DNA of 5,658 nucleotides, taken from contig CAXBRK010000132.1 of assembly GCA_963978155.1 (NCBI GenBank), positions 1 to 5,658 of the forward strand, written 5' to 3'. This document shows, piece after piece, positions 1 through 5,658 of the stretch (positions within the stretch are counted from its first letter, which is position 1; the number at the start of each line of letters is the position of its first letter). The notes beneath the pieces were generated by a model. It did no database searches. It was not told the DNA's origin and was given only the letters and a program-made list of their open reading frames with translations. The DNA is from UBA8653 sp963978155 (GTDB lineage Bacteria > Planctomycetota > Phycisphaerae > Phycisphaerales > SM1A02). The position numbers and the translations under genes were made by a program.

Positions 1-1248
1 CTCTTGGTTCGCACCTTCCCCATGCTCGAATTGCACCCGGCGGCCGCGCCCACCGTGGCCTGGGTGGGCGGCGCGACCGCATTGCTGGCGGCCACCATTG
101 GTATGGCCCAGTACGACATCAAGCGTGTGATGGCCTACTCCACCGTTTCCCAACTGGGGTACATGTTCATGGGCGTCGGCGTGCTTTCGACGTTTGGCGC
201 GGCTGCCCACGTCTTCACCCACGCGTTCTTCAAAGCGGTGCTCTTCTTGACGTGCGGGGCCATCATGCACGGCTTTGCGGGCCAACTCGACCTTCGGGTG
301 CTGCGTGGTCTGCGTCATGTCAAAGGATGGCGCATCGTGGTGTGGACGATGTTCTATGCCTCGCTGTGCCTGGCAGGATTCCCCATCATTTCTTCGGGCT
401 ATTGGTCCAAGGATGTCATCCTGGCCGAGGCTTTTGCCAACGGGCGTCCCATTCTCGGTGGACTGGGATTGCTCACGGCCGGTCTGACGGCGTACTACAC
501 CTTCCGGGTGTGGTTCCGGGTGTGCTGCGGGCCCAAGCCTGACGATCACGATTTGGCCAAGATGATGGGGGACGATCATCACGGTGACGATCACCATGAC
601 GATGGCCACGGCGAAGAAGACCACCACCATCACATGCCGCATGCTCCCAAGTGGGCGGTCAATTTGGTGCTGAGTGTGATCTCGCTCGCGGCCATCGGAT
701 CCATCTTCTTGGTGCCCGAACACGGATGGTTGGAACACATGGTGGCCAAGAGTTCCGGTGCCGGTGGCGTCGGGGCCAACCACCACGAACTGCCCGCGGA
801 CGCTGGCTTCTGGGCTGATCCACACGGCTGGATGAAGTACGTGGCCTCCACCGTGGGGCTTCTGGGTATGGCGGTTGCCGCGTGGTTGCATCTGTTCAGC
901 CGCAGCGCGGCCGACCGTCTGCGGGCCGCCTTGTTGGCCTCGCCACTGAAGGCCATTGTTCGTGCGATGGAGAACAAGTGGTACGTCGACGAGTTGTACA
1001 ACGCTCTGATCCGTATGCCGCTGAAGATCAAGGGGCACGCGCTCCACATGCTCGATCGTTACGTGCTCGACATCTTGGTGGTTGATGGCCTCGGCCGGTT
1101 GCCCAAGATGATCGGTCGCACCCTTTCACCTCTTCAAAACGGGGTCTTGCAGTCGTATGCGGCATCGATGGCTGGGGGAGTCATCTTGATCGCTTTGCTG
1201 ATCTTGGTGTTGCCCATGCTGCTTGATTTGCTCGGAGGTGCCGCGTGA
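1..1248 (+). CDS. nuoL: NADH-quinone oxidoreductase subunit L (NuoL), 5'-truncated
   Basis: This is the C-terminal 415 residues of NuoL, the most distal antiporter-like subunit of the complex I membrane arm, which couples quinone reduction to proton pumping. The frame is open from base 1. By alignment from memory with E. coli NuoL (613 aa), about 260 residues are missing upstream. Counting from base 1, visible family motifs are DIKRVMAYSTVSQLGYMF (from residue 39), the H70/H74/K78 cluster in HVFTHAFFK (equivalents of E. coli His334, His338 and Lys342), and SKD at 136-138 (Lys399/Asp400 equivalents). A His/Asp-rich loop fills residues 181-213. The signature NKWYVDELYNAL (325-336) begins the long lateral amphipathic helix HL, which runs to about residue 375. 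A final hydrophobic anchor helix lies at about 386-411. HL and the terminal anchor separate NuoL from NuoM and NuoN. The distance from SKD to the C-terminus is about 60 residues longer than in E. coli, partly because of the His-rich loop. The stop overlaps the nuoM start. I saw no frameshift. Confidence 0.97.
   Translation, partial: LLVRTFPMLELHPAAAPTVAWVGGATALLAATIGMAQYDIKRVMAYSTVSQLGYMFMGVGVLSTFGAAAHVFTHAFFKAVLFLTCGAIMHGFAGQLDLRVLRGLRHVKGWRIVVWTMFYASLCLAGFPIISSGYWSKDVILAEAFANGRPILGGLGLLTAGLTAYYTFRVWFRVCCGPKPDDHDLAKMMGDDHHGDDHHDDGHGEEDHHHHMPHAPKWAVNLVLSVISLAAIGSIFLVPEHGWLEHMVAKSSGAGGVGANHHELPADAGFWADPHGWMKYVASTVGLLGMAVAAWLHLFSRSAADRLRAALLASPLKAIVRAMENKWYVDELYNALIRMPLKIKGHALHMLDRYVLDILVVDGLGRLPKMIGRTLSPLQNGVLQSYAASMAGGVILIALLILVLPMLLDLLGGAA
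541..639 (+). other. His/Asp-rich low-complexity loop within NuoL
   Basis: Within nuoL this stretch encodes 33 residues dominated by Asp and His, with 11 His and 10 Asp by the position just past its end. At DNA level the hexamer GACGAT recurs at 541, 571, 586 and 598, three of them followed closely by His codons, and a run of four His codons follows at 622-633. It lies between two transmembrane helices, just after the SKD-containing helix and the TFRVWFRV helix. By the usual NuoL topology this loop would face the cytoplasm. Poly-His insertions at this point are known in NuoL of several bacteria. Metal or proton binding is possible but unproven, and a neutral, variable linker is the simpler reading. 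Confidence 0.8.
1234..1238 (+). promoter_or_regulatory. Ribosome binding site of nuoM and GTGA start/stop overlap
   Basis: GGAGG lies inside the nuoL coding end, 6 nt before the GTG start at 1245. The GTG shares four bases (GTGA, 1245-1248) with the nuoL TGA stop. The strong Shine-Dalgarno sequence fixes the GTG as the start and implies translational coupling between nuoL and nuoM. Confidence 0.85.
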
Positions 1249-2819
1249 GTCCACTCCTTTTGATTCTCATTCCTCTTCTGAGCGCGGTGGCGGTGGCGTT
1301 TGCCCCCCGAGCTGCGGCGTTCCGCGTTGCCACCATCAGCACGCTGATCACCTTGGCGGTGTCGCTGATCATCGCCTCAGATTTCGGGCATTGGTACGAC
1401 GACGGCTTTGGATTGGTCACCGAGTTGGCTTGGTTGCCATCCATCGGTGCATCCTTTGACATGCATGCTGATGCGCCCGCCATGTGGCTGGTGCTGCTTT
1501 CGACGGTCTTGATGCCCATCTGTGTGATCGGGTCCAAGACCGCCATCAAAGAACGCGTCCGCGAGTATTACGCGTGGCTCTTGGTGCTGGAAGCCGCCAT
1601 GCTTGGGGTTTTCTTGGCCAAGAACTTGCTGTTCTTCTACGTGGCTTTCGAATTCACTCTGGTGCCGATGTACTTCCTGATCGCCGGCTGGGGGGGCAGC
1701 AACCGAGCGTCCGCGTCTATCAAGTTCTTCTTGTACACCTTCACCGGATCAATGTTGACCTTGGCGGGCCTCGCCTATGTGGCTTGGCGATTTGCCGATG
1801 CAAGTGGCGGATGGAGCTTCGACATCCCCGCATTGACGGCCTTTGCCTCCGTCGATCTTTCGGCGACCGAACAGTTCTGGGTCATGATGGCCATGTTGGC
1901 GGGCTTCGCGGTCAAAGTGCCGTTGTTCCCCGTGCACACTTGGTTGCCCTTGGCCCACACCGAAGCCCCGACCGCGGGTTCGGTCGTTTTGGCCGGGGTG
2001 CTGTTGAAGTTGGGGACCTACGGACTCTTCCGGTTCGTGCTTCCCATGACGCCCGTGGGCGTGGTGGAAGCGGTGCCCGCCATTGGCGCCTTGGCGACCA
2101 TTGGCGTCATTTATGGTGCGCTGATCTGCTGGGTCCAAGAGGACGTGAAGAAGCTGGTGGCCTATTCCTCGGTGTCCCACCTTGGCTTCTGTGTTCTTGG
2201 GCTCTTTGCCCTGAATCCTTCCGGCCTGCAAGGATCGATCTTGTACATGATCAACCACGGGCTTTCGACCGGAGCGCTCTTCCTGTTGATTGGCATGATC
2301 TATGAGCGGTACCACACCCGAGACATGAACCGTTTGGGGGGCTTGGTGGCCACCATGCCGATCTGGTCAGCCTTCATGGTTTTCTTTGTTCTGTCTTCCT
2401 TGGCGGTCCCAGGTTTGAATGGCTTCGTGAGCGAATTCTTGTGCTTGATTGGCGCTTTCAGTGCCACGCCCGACAACGCCCAATGGCCCGGTTTGCTGGG
2501 GCCGTGGTACGCGGTGTTCGCCGGAACCGGCATGATCTTGGCGGCGATGTACTTGCTCTATCTCACCGGCCGATTGGTGTGGGGCCCGTTCCGTGCGCCG
2601 CCAGCCGACGAGAACTCCGGATTGCCAACCGACTTGTCCCCGCGTGAGATTGGTTTGCTGTTGCCGCTGGCAGCGATGTGTGTTTGGCTTGGAGTGCAGC
2701 CCTCGGGCTTGATGAGGACGCTCGAGCCATCCGTCGAACGCACCCTGGCGGCGTACCCAGAATTGGTTCCCACCCAAGTGGAGTCGGTGGCCGTGCTTGA
2801 GGAGGTGAACGGTGGTTGA
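1245..2819 (+). CDS. nuoM: NADH-quinone oxidoreductase subunit M (NuoM)
   Basis: NuoM is the central antiporter-like proton-pumping subunit of the complex I membrane arm, lying between NuoL and NuoN. The 524-aa length matches the family (E. coli about 509), and the protein is hydrophobic throughout, consistent with 14 membrane helices. The key channel residues are all present: E136 in FEFTLVP (E. coli Glu144), K224 in AVKVPLFPVHTWLP (Lys234), K255 in GVLLKLGTYGLFRF (Lys265), H312 in SSVSHLGF (His322), H338 in MINHGLS (His348) and E397 in GFVSEFL (Glu407). YERYHTRDMNRLGGL (353-367) is another NuoM hallmark and argues against Mrp antiporter or hydrogenase-type homologues. The GTG start is supported by GGAGG at 6 nt and by the 4-bp overlap with nuoL. 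The 3' end overlaps nuoN by 8 bp. Nothing suggests truncation or loss of function. Confidence 0.98.
   Translation: MSPLLLILIPLLSAVAVAFAPRAAAFRVATISTLITLAVSLIIASDFGHWYDDGFGLVTELAWLPSIGASFDMHADAPAMWLVLLSTVLMPICVIGSKTAIKERVREYYAWLLVLEAAMLGVFLAKNLLFFYVAFEFTLVPMYFLIAGWGGSNRASASIKFFLYTFTGSMLTLAGLAYVAWRFADASGGWSFDIPALTAFASVDLSATEQFWVMMAMLAGFAVKVPLFPVHTWLPLAHTEAPTAGSVVLAGVLLKLGTYGLFRFVLPMTPVGVVEAVPAIGALATIGVIYGALICWVQEDVKKLVAYSSVSHLGFCVLGLFALNPSGLQGSILYMINHGLSTGALFLLIGMIYERYHTRDMNRLGGLVATMPIWSAFMVFFVLSSLAVPGLNGFVSEFLCLIGAFSATPDNAQWPGLLGPWYAVFAGTGMILAAMYLLYLTGRLVWGPFRAPPADENSGLPTDLSPREIGLLLPLAAMCVWLGVQPSGLMRTLEPSVERTLAAYPELVPTQVESVAVLEEVNGG
2801..2805 (+). promoter_or_regulatory. Ribosome binding site of nuoN within the nuoM 3' end
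   Basis: GGAGG sits in the last codons of nuoM, 6 nt before the GTG start of nuoN at 2812. Because nuoN begins 8 bp before nuoM ends (2812-2819), ribosomes finishing nuoM can reinitiate. The arrangement repeats the one at the nuoL-nuoM junction, with the same Shine-Dalgarno core, spacing and GTG start. Confidence 0.85.
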
Positions 2820-4314
2820 ACGTCTAGACGGCCTTGTCCCCGAGATGATGCTTCTGGCCCTCGCGGTCGTGGTGGCAGTGCTTGGACTTTCCAAAGCCAG
2901 TTCGATCCGGCGTGCGGTTCCCTTGCTGACCGCCGGTGGCCTTTTTGTCGCCGCTTGGCTTGCTTGGGGAGGAAAGGAACTTCCTCCGGAAAGTGCGGGA
3001 TTCTTGGCGCCTTCGTTGGCCGCTTCACTCCGGAGCATGATTGCGGGCGTCGGTGGTGTGTTGGCCTTGGTGGCTTCGGGGACGGTGGATCGTCGTCTCG
3101 AACACGATGTTGAATCAGGCCGAATGCCCTTTGAACCCCTCCGCGCCTCGCGTGGTGAGTTCTACGCCTTCATGTTGCTGTCCATCACGGGCGCCATGCT
3201 TGTGGCCAGTGCCTCGGACTTGATTTGGCTCTTCTTGGCCCTCGAACTCACGAGTCTTCCCACCTACGTCATGGTGGTCATGGGACGTGCTGGGCGACGC
3301 GGGGCCGAGGCTTCCGTCAAATACTTCTTCTTGGGCGCGATGGCGACAGCCATGTTCCTGTACGGGTTTGCCTTGGTGTACGGCGGAACCGGCTCCATGC
3401 AACTTGCCGACATCGCCGAGATTGTGGCCAGTCGCCGCAACTTGGAAGGCTTGGACATGGTCACCACCGCAGGTTTCTTGTTGGCCCTGCTGGGGGTGGG
3501 CTACAAACTTGCTGCGGCACCCCTGCACCTGTACGCCATGGATGTGTACGAAGGGGCCTCGGCCTCGGTGACTGCGTTCCTTGGGTTCGTGCCCAAAGCG
3601 GCCGGCACCATCGCCTTCATGGTCTTGTTGCAGACTGCAGGCGGGGAAAGCCTTCCGGCCATGGTGGTCACGTTGATTTGGATGCTTGCGGTGTTGACCA
3701 TGAGTTTGGGCAACATGGCCGCGCTCCAGCAAACCAGCGCCAAGCGATTGTTTGGTGGATCATCGATCGCCCACTCGGGGTATCTGCTGATCGGTCTTTT
3801 GGCCGGTCCCGGTGAGGGATGGGCGGCCACCACGTTCTATCTGTTGGTGTACGGCCTCATGAACACTGGCGTCTTCGCCGTGCTCGCGGCCCTCGAGCGC
3901 CGAGGATCCGAGGTTGAACAAGTCTCCGACCTCGGTGCACTCCGCCATCACCATCCAGCATTGGGTTGGTCTTTGGTGGCCTGCTCTGGCTCACTGATGG
4001 GCTTCCCTCCACTCCTCGGCTTTGTGGCCAAGGTCTGGCTGTTCTTGGCTGCGGTTCAATCCGGACACATCGCGTTGGTGGTGATCGCTGCGATCAACTC
4101 AGCGGCTGGCGCGTGGTATTACCTCCGAATGATGGGCATGCCATTGCTGGGGGCAGCGCCTTCCGAGCCCGTCGAAGCTGCACCCTCGCCATGGCCGGCT
4201 CGAGCGGCTCTGGTCATCGGGGTGTTGTTGCTGGTGGTGCCCTTCTTCGCGGACGACCTGATGGTGCAAACCCGCGAAGCTGCCGCGGCTGCGGTCATGG
4301 TCTTGGGCAACTGA
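2812..4314 (+). CDS. nuoN: NADH-quinone oxidoreductase subunit N (NuoN)
   Basis: NuoN is the third antiporter-like proton-pumping subunit of complex I, the one closest to the quinone-binding end of the membrane arm. The protein is 500 aa (E. coli 485). Channel residues seen are E145 in LALELTSLPTY (E. coli Glu133), K232 in GVGYKLAAAPLHL (Lys217), K262 in FVPKAAG (Lys247), H321 in SSIAHSGYLLIG, and K407 in LLGFVAKVW (Lys395). K311 in AKRLFGGSS matches the loop lysine before the SSIAH helix. Two motifs differ from the textbook form: PFHxWTPDVYEGAP reads PLHLYAMDVYEGAS, and the AYSSIAH context reads GGSSIAH. A basic/acidic loop at about 93-115 separates the N-terminal helices from the conserved core. 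The GTG start is chosen for its GGAGG at 6 nt and coupling to nuoM. This is the usual last gene of a nuo operon. Its TGA stop abuts the stop of the convergent minus-strand gene. Confidence 0.97.
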   Translation: MVERLDGLVPEMMLLALAVVVAVLGLSKASSIRRAVPLLTAGGLFVAAWLAWGGKELPPESAGFLAPSLAASLRSMIAGVGGVLALVASGTVDRRLEHDVESGRMPFEPLRASRGEFYAFMLLSITGAMLVASASDLIWLFLALELTSLPTYVMVVMGRAGRRGAEASVKYFFLGAMATAMFLYGFALVYGGTGSMQLADIAEIVASRRNLEGLDMVTTAGFLLALLGVGYKLAAAPLHLYAMDVYEGASASVTAFLGFVPKAAGTIAFMVLLQTAGGESLPAMVVTLIWMLAVLTMSLGNMAALQQTSAKRLFGGSSIAHSGYLLIGLLAGPGEGWAATTFYLLVYGLMNTGVFAVLAALERRGSEVEQVSDLGALRHHHPALGWSLVACSGSLMGFPPLLGFVAKVWLFLAAVQSGHIALVVIAAINSAAGAWYYLRMMGMPLLGAAPSEPVEAAPSPWPARAALVIGVLLLVVPFFADDLMVQTREAAAAAVMVLGN

Positions 4315-4318
4315 TCAG
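4311..4318. other. Palindrome joining two convergent stop codons
   Basis: The 8-bp perfect palindrome CTGATCAG contains the nuoN stop (TGA, 4312-4314) and, on the other strand, the stop of the facing gene (TGA, 4317-4315). The two coding sequences meet with no bases between them. There is no room for an intergenic terminator, so each transcript must end inside the antisense of the other gene. A role for the palindrome itself is not implied, since TGATCA arises automatically when two TGA stops abut. Confidence 0.9.
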
Positions 4319-5052
4319 AACGAAGCGTCTTCTTCGTCGTCTTCCAAGTCTTCTTCAGCCAGTTCGCCCGACTCTTGGGCTGCAAGTTCGCGCCGGGCGG
4401 CGTCGATTTGTCGAGGGAAGCTGAAGGCGGCCAACATCACCAAGATCGATGGGATCAACAGCGGTGATCCAGAGATCTGTGGAGCAAGGGCCTCCGACAA
4501 TCCCGGAGCTTGCAGCAACAGTCCAGTGCCACCAATGGTGAGCATGATTGCGCCGCCAAAGCTGGCCAAGAAGGCGCTGGAAAGCGTTTGGGCAATCATC
4601 GTCAGTCCGGCGACAAATCCGAAGGCCGCCAGCGGAACAACCCAGCGGGGGCTCTCTGCGTCACCAAACGAAAAGGCGTCCCACAAGTGGGCCACCAAAA
4701 AGGCACCGGTCGCCCCCGTCAAGACCGCCAGCGTTCCTCCGGCCGCATGCCGAGCGGCGGCCACGGCGAGCAAGGCAAACGCCGAAGCCACAATGATGAA
4801 CGTTGCGGTGCCGGCGGCTTCAAAGCGAGTGTTGATGCTGGTCCCGGCCAACCAACCCAAAATGAAAGCCACCCCCAGAACCAACCCTCGGCGGTGCTTG
4901 ACGCCTTGGGTGACGCCGGTAAGTCCCATCAGTGCCATGGCGCCCAACACCACAATGGAAACACCTTGCAGTTCGGACACCAGTCGGGCGGGATCGAGCA
5001 GGATGAAGAAGTAATCCAACCAAGAGTTGAGGTGGGAGGTGATCGCGTCCAT
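4315..5052 (-). CDS. Unrecognised 7-TM membrane protein with acidic C-terminal tail (TM7S3/TM198-like architecture)
   Basis: The function is unknown. The 245-aa protein starts at ATG (5052-5050), with AGGAGA 5 nt upstream. After an amphipathic N-terminal stretch (SWLDYFFILLD, 10-20), hydrophobic segments lie at about 29-47, 56-73, 82-99, 107-124, 137-155, 160-180 and 196-213. Helices 1-2, 3-4 and 5-6 form three hairpins with short turns (QGVKHRRG, ARHAAGG, QTLSS). The second helix of each is rich in Gly and Ala (LGVAFILGWLAG, LAVLTGATGAFL, LASFGGAIMLTIGG). Positive charges (KHRR, ARH and R214/R220/R221) fit a topology with the N-terminus outside and the C-terminus in the cytoplasm. The tail (228-245) is strongly acidic (EEDLEDDEED). 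The hairpin pattern recalls DUF4203 (TM7S3/TM198-like) proteins; this is inferred from architecture and general resemblance. A CvpA-like protein is a less likely alternative. It is convergent with nuoN and is probably the last gene of a minus-strand operon. Confidence 0.8.
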   Translation of the reverse strand: MDAITSHLNSWLDYFFILLDPARLVSELQGVSIVVLGAMALMGLTGVTQGVKHRRGLVLGVAFILGWLAGTSINTRFEAAGTATFIIVASAFALLAVAAARHAAGGTLAVLTGATGAFLVAHLWDAFSFGDAESPRWVVPLAAFGFVAGLTMIAQTLSSAFLASFGGAIMLTIGGTGLLLQAPGLSEALAPQISGSPLLIPSILVMLAAFSFPRQIDAARRELAAQESGELAEEDLEDDEEDASF

Positions 5053-5099
5053 GCGTATCTCCTAATCAGGTGGTGGCATCAGATGATGCTCTCGTATCG
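5053..5099. other. 47-bp spacer between two minus-strand genes, with small inverted repeat
   Basis: This is the only true non-coding stretch in the window. It contains a 14-bp inverted repeat (5076-5089, arms GCATCA and TGATGC around GA) and the ribosome binding site of the downstream gene. The hexamer CGTATC occurs twice (5054-5059 and 5093-5098). There is no T-run after the repeat in either direction, so it is not an intrinsic terminator. I see no convincing -35/-10 promoter pair. The repeat could be a weak operator or an mRNA hairpin, or chance. The two genes are most simply read as co-transcribed. Confidence 0.5.
5058..5063 (-). promoter_or_regulatory. Ribosome binding site of the 7-TM protein gene
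   Basis: On the minus strand this reads AGGAGA, 5 nt before the ATG at 5052. It supports that ATG as the start and shows that the gene, although downstream in an operon, has its own initiation site rather than depending on coupling. Confidence 0.75.
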
Positions 5100-5657
5100 T
5101 CAATCTGCGTCTTTCTCGTCCACCTCTGGTTTGCTTTTGCGTCGGTCGGGGGACCACTGGATGATGGCGCCCAGCAGGGCCATGACCGCCCAGGCCGGTG
5201 CCGCCCAGCCTTCCATGGCCCCAACACGATCCGCGGCGGTGGGCAGCCAAATCTCAAGCATCGTGTGCCCTGCTTCCAGCCAAAGGGCGGCGCCGATGGC
5301 CGCGCTGAAGAGGGCTTGCATCTTTCGTGTGAGCAGACCGCCCAGAGCCAAACCGATGAAGAATCCGCCCACGCCCGCCATCACCGTGATGGAGCGACGT
5401 TCGCGGGGGATTTCTTCCCACCAATTCGGATTCAGATTGAAGTCGAGTTCATCATCGGCCGTCGTGAAAGCGCCAAGATTCTCGGCCTGTTCGCTGGCTT
5501 CCCGGGCCACTTCTCGCGCTGGAGCCATGGCTTCGTCCGCTGCATTGGCAAATTGGTCGAAGAGACCTTCGGAGGCGCCCGTGGCCAGCAGGGCGGCCAT
5601 CACCACGCCAGTGCCAACCGCCACGATGGCTTTGACGCCAGCTCGGGCCAAGAGCAC
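5100..5657 (-). CDS. Unrecognised membrane protein with N-terminal signal/anchor and charged C-terminus, possibly 5'-partial
   Basis: I do not recognise this protein. It shows 185 aa from a GTG at 5657, one base from the window edge, so the true start and ribosome binding site may lie outside. The N-terminus has basic residues (R5, K9) and then a hydrophobic segment (10-28), which could be a signal anchor or a signal peptide cleaved near ATGA/SEG. This supports a start close to the GTG. Residues 31-62 form an Ala- and Glu-rich amphipathic helix, followed by an acidic linker (68-82, with NPNWWEEIP). Three more hydrophobic segments follow at about 89-109, 113-133 and 151-168. TRK at 110-112 and DRRKSK at 171-176 would be cytoplasmic by the positive-inside rule, though RERR (85-88) then falls on the outside. 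The tail is charged (KPEVDEKDAD). The segment 94-128 (a Gly-rich helix, a TRK turn, then a small-residue helix) resembles the hairpins of the downstream 7-TM protein. It lies 47 bp upstream of that gene and is probably in the same operon. Confidence 0.7.
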   Translation of the reverse strand: MLLARAGVKAIVAVGTGVVMAALLATGASEGLFDQFANAADEAMAPAREVAREASEQAENLGAFTTADDELDFNLNPNWWEEIPRERRSITVMAGVGGFFIGLALGGLLTRKMQALFSAAIGAALWLEAGHTMLEIWLPTAADRVGAMEGWAAPAWAVMALLGAIIQWSPDRRKSKPEVDEKDAD

Positions 5658-5658
5658 G

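Noticed and set aside
630..1049. Minus-strand open frame (139 aa) antisense to nuoL
   Set aside because: It overlaps the conserved C-terminal half of NuoL, and no recognisable protein motif or ribosome binding site supports it.
1484..2305. Plus-strand open frame (273 aa) inside nuoM
   Set aside because: It is an out-of-frame reading of a region where every NuoM channel residue is conserved in the other frame. Its translation is Arg/His/Gly-rich, as expected for a shadow.
2367..3038. Long minus-strand open frame (223 aa) antisense to the nuoM-nuoN junction
   Set aside because: It lies entirely opposite two well-conserved genes, and its translation is rich in Arg, Gln, Pro and Ser without domain character, typical of the antisense frame of GC-rich membrane genes.
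1..4314. Mrp-type cation/proton antiporter or membrane-bound hydrogenase subunits instead of complex I
   Set aside because: The L-M-N order, the NuoL-specific lateral helix signature, the NuoM YERYHTRDM motif and the NuoN-type ELTSLP and DVYEG motifs together fit only complex I.
4320..4337. Possible terminator hairpin just after nuoN (arms ACGAAG and CTTCGT, 6-nt loop)
   Set aside because: The stem is only 6 bp with no extension, and no T-run follows on either strand. It lies in codons for the acidic tail, where such short matches arise easily from the repeated TTC-type triplets.
4526..5014. Plus-strand open frame (162 aa) opposite the 7-TM protein gene
   Set aside because: The minus-strand reading has a clear ribosome binding site, regular hydrophobic helices and positive-inside charge pattern. 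The plus frame is an Ala/Pro/Lys-rich composition typical of an antisense frame.

Overview
The window is almost entirely coding. It looks like a bacterial chromosome segment of moderately high GC (roughly 60% by eye). It holds the end of a respiratory complex I (NADH:quinone oxidoreductase, nuo) operon on the plus strand and a convergent pair of unrecognised membrane-protein genes on the minus strand. Residue patterns in NuoM (FEFTLVPMYFLI) and NuoN (LALELTSLPTY, PLHLYAMDVYEG, GFVPKAAG) resemble versions I associate with Planctomycetota, especially Phycisphaerae-like lineages. Heavy use of the leucine codon TTG is also conspicuous. This taxonomic placement is an inference from memory and is only a weak suggestion.

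Layout: 1-1248 is the 3' two thirds of nuoL (5' end outside the window); 1245-2819 is nuoM; 2812-4314 is nuoN. The three genes overlap (4 bp and 8 bp). Both internal starts are GTG codons, each preceded by GGAGG at 6-nt spacing, so the set is almost certainly one translationally coupled transcript. The lysine, glutamate and histidine residues of the antiporter-like proton channels are present in all three subunits, so the complex should be a functional proton pump. Together NuoL, NuoM and NuoN form the distal part of the complex I membrane arm, where quinone reduction drives proton translocation.

The nuoN stop codon directly abuts the stop codon of a minus-strand gene. The two stops form the palindrome TGATCA, with no spacer. 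That gene (4315-5052, 245 aa) encodes a probable 7-TM protein built of three similar helix hairpins, with a strongly acidic C-terminal tail. Its architecture recalls the TM7S3/TM198-like (DUF4203) type, but I cannot confirm this. Upstream of it on the same strand, after a 47-bp gap with a small inverted repeat, lies a second membrane-protein gene (5100-5657, 185 aa as seen) that runs to the window edge. The two minus-strand genes probably form an operon, of which the window shows the end. Their function is unknown and nothing in the sequence ties them to respiration.

No RNA genes, mobile elements, CRISPR arrays or convincing intrinsic terminators were seen. The window is largely conventional. 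The only part I cannot explain is the minus-strand gene pair.
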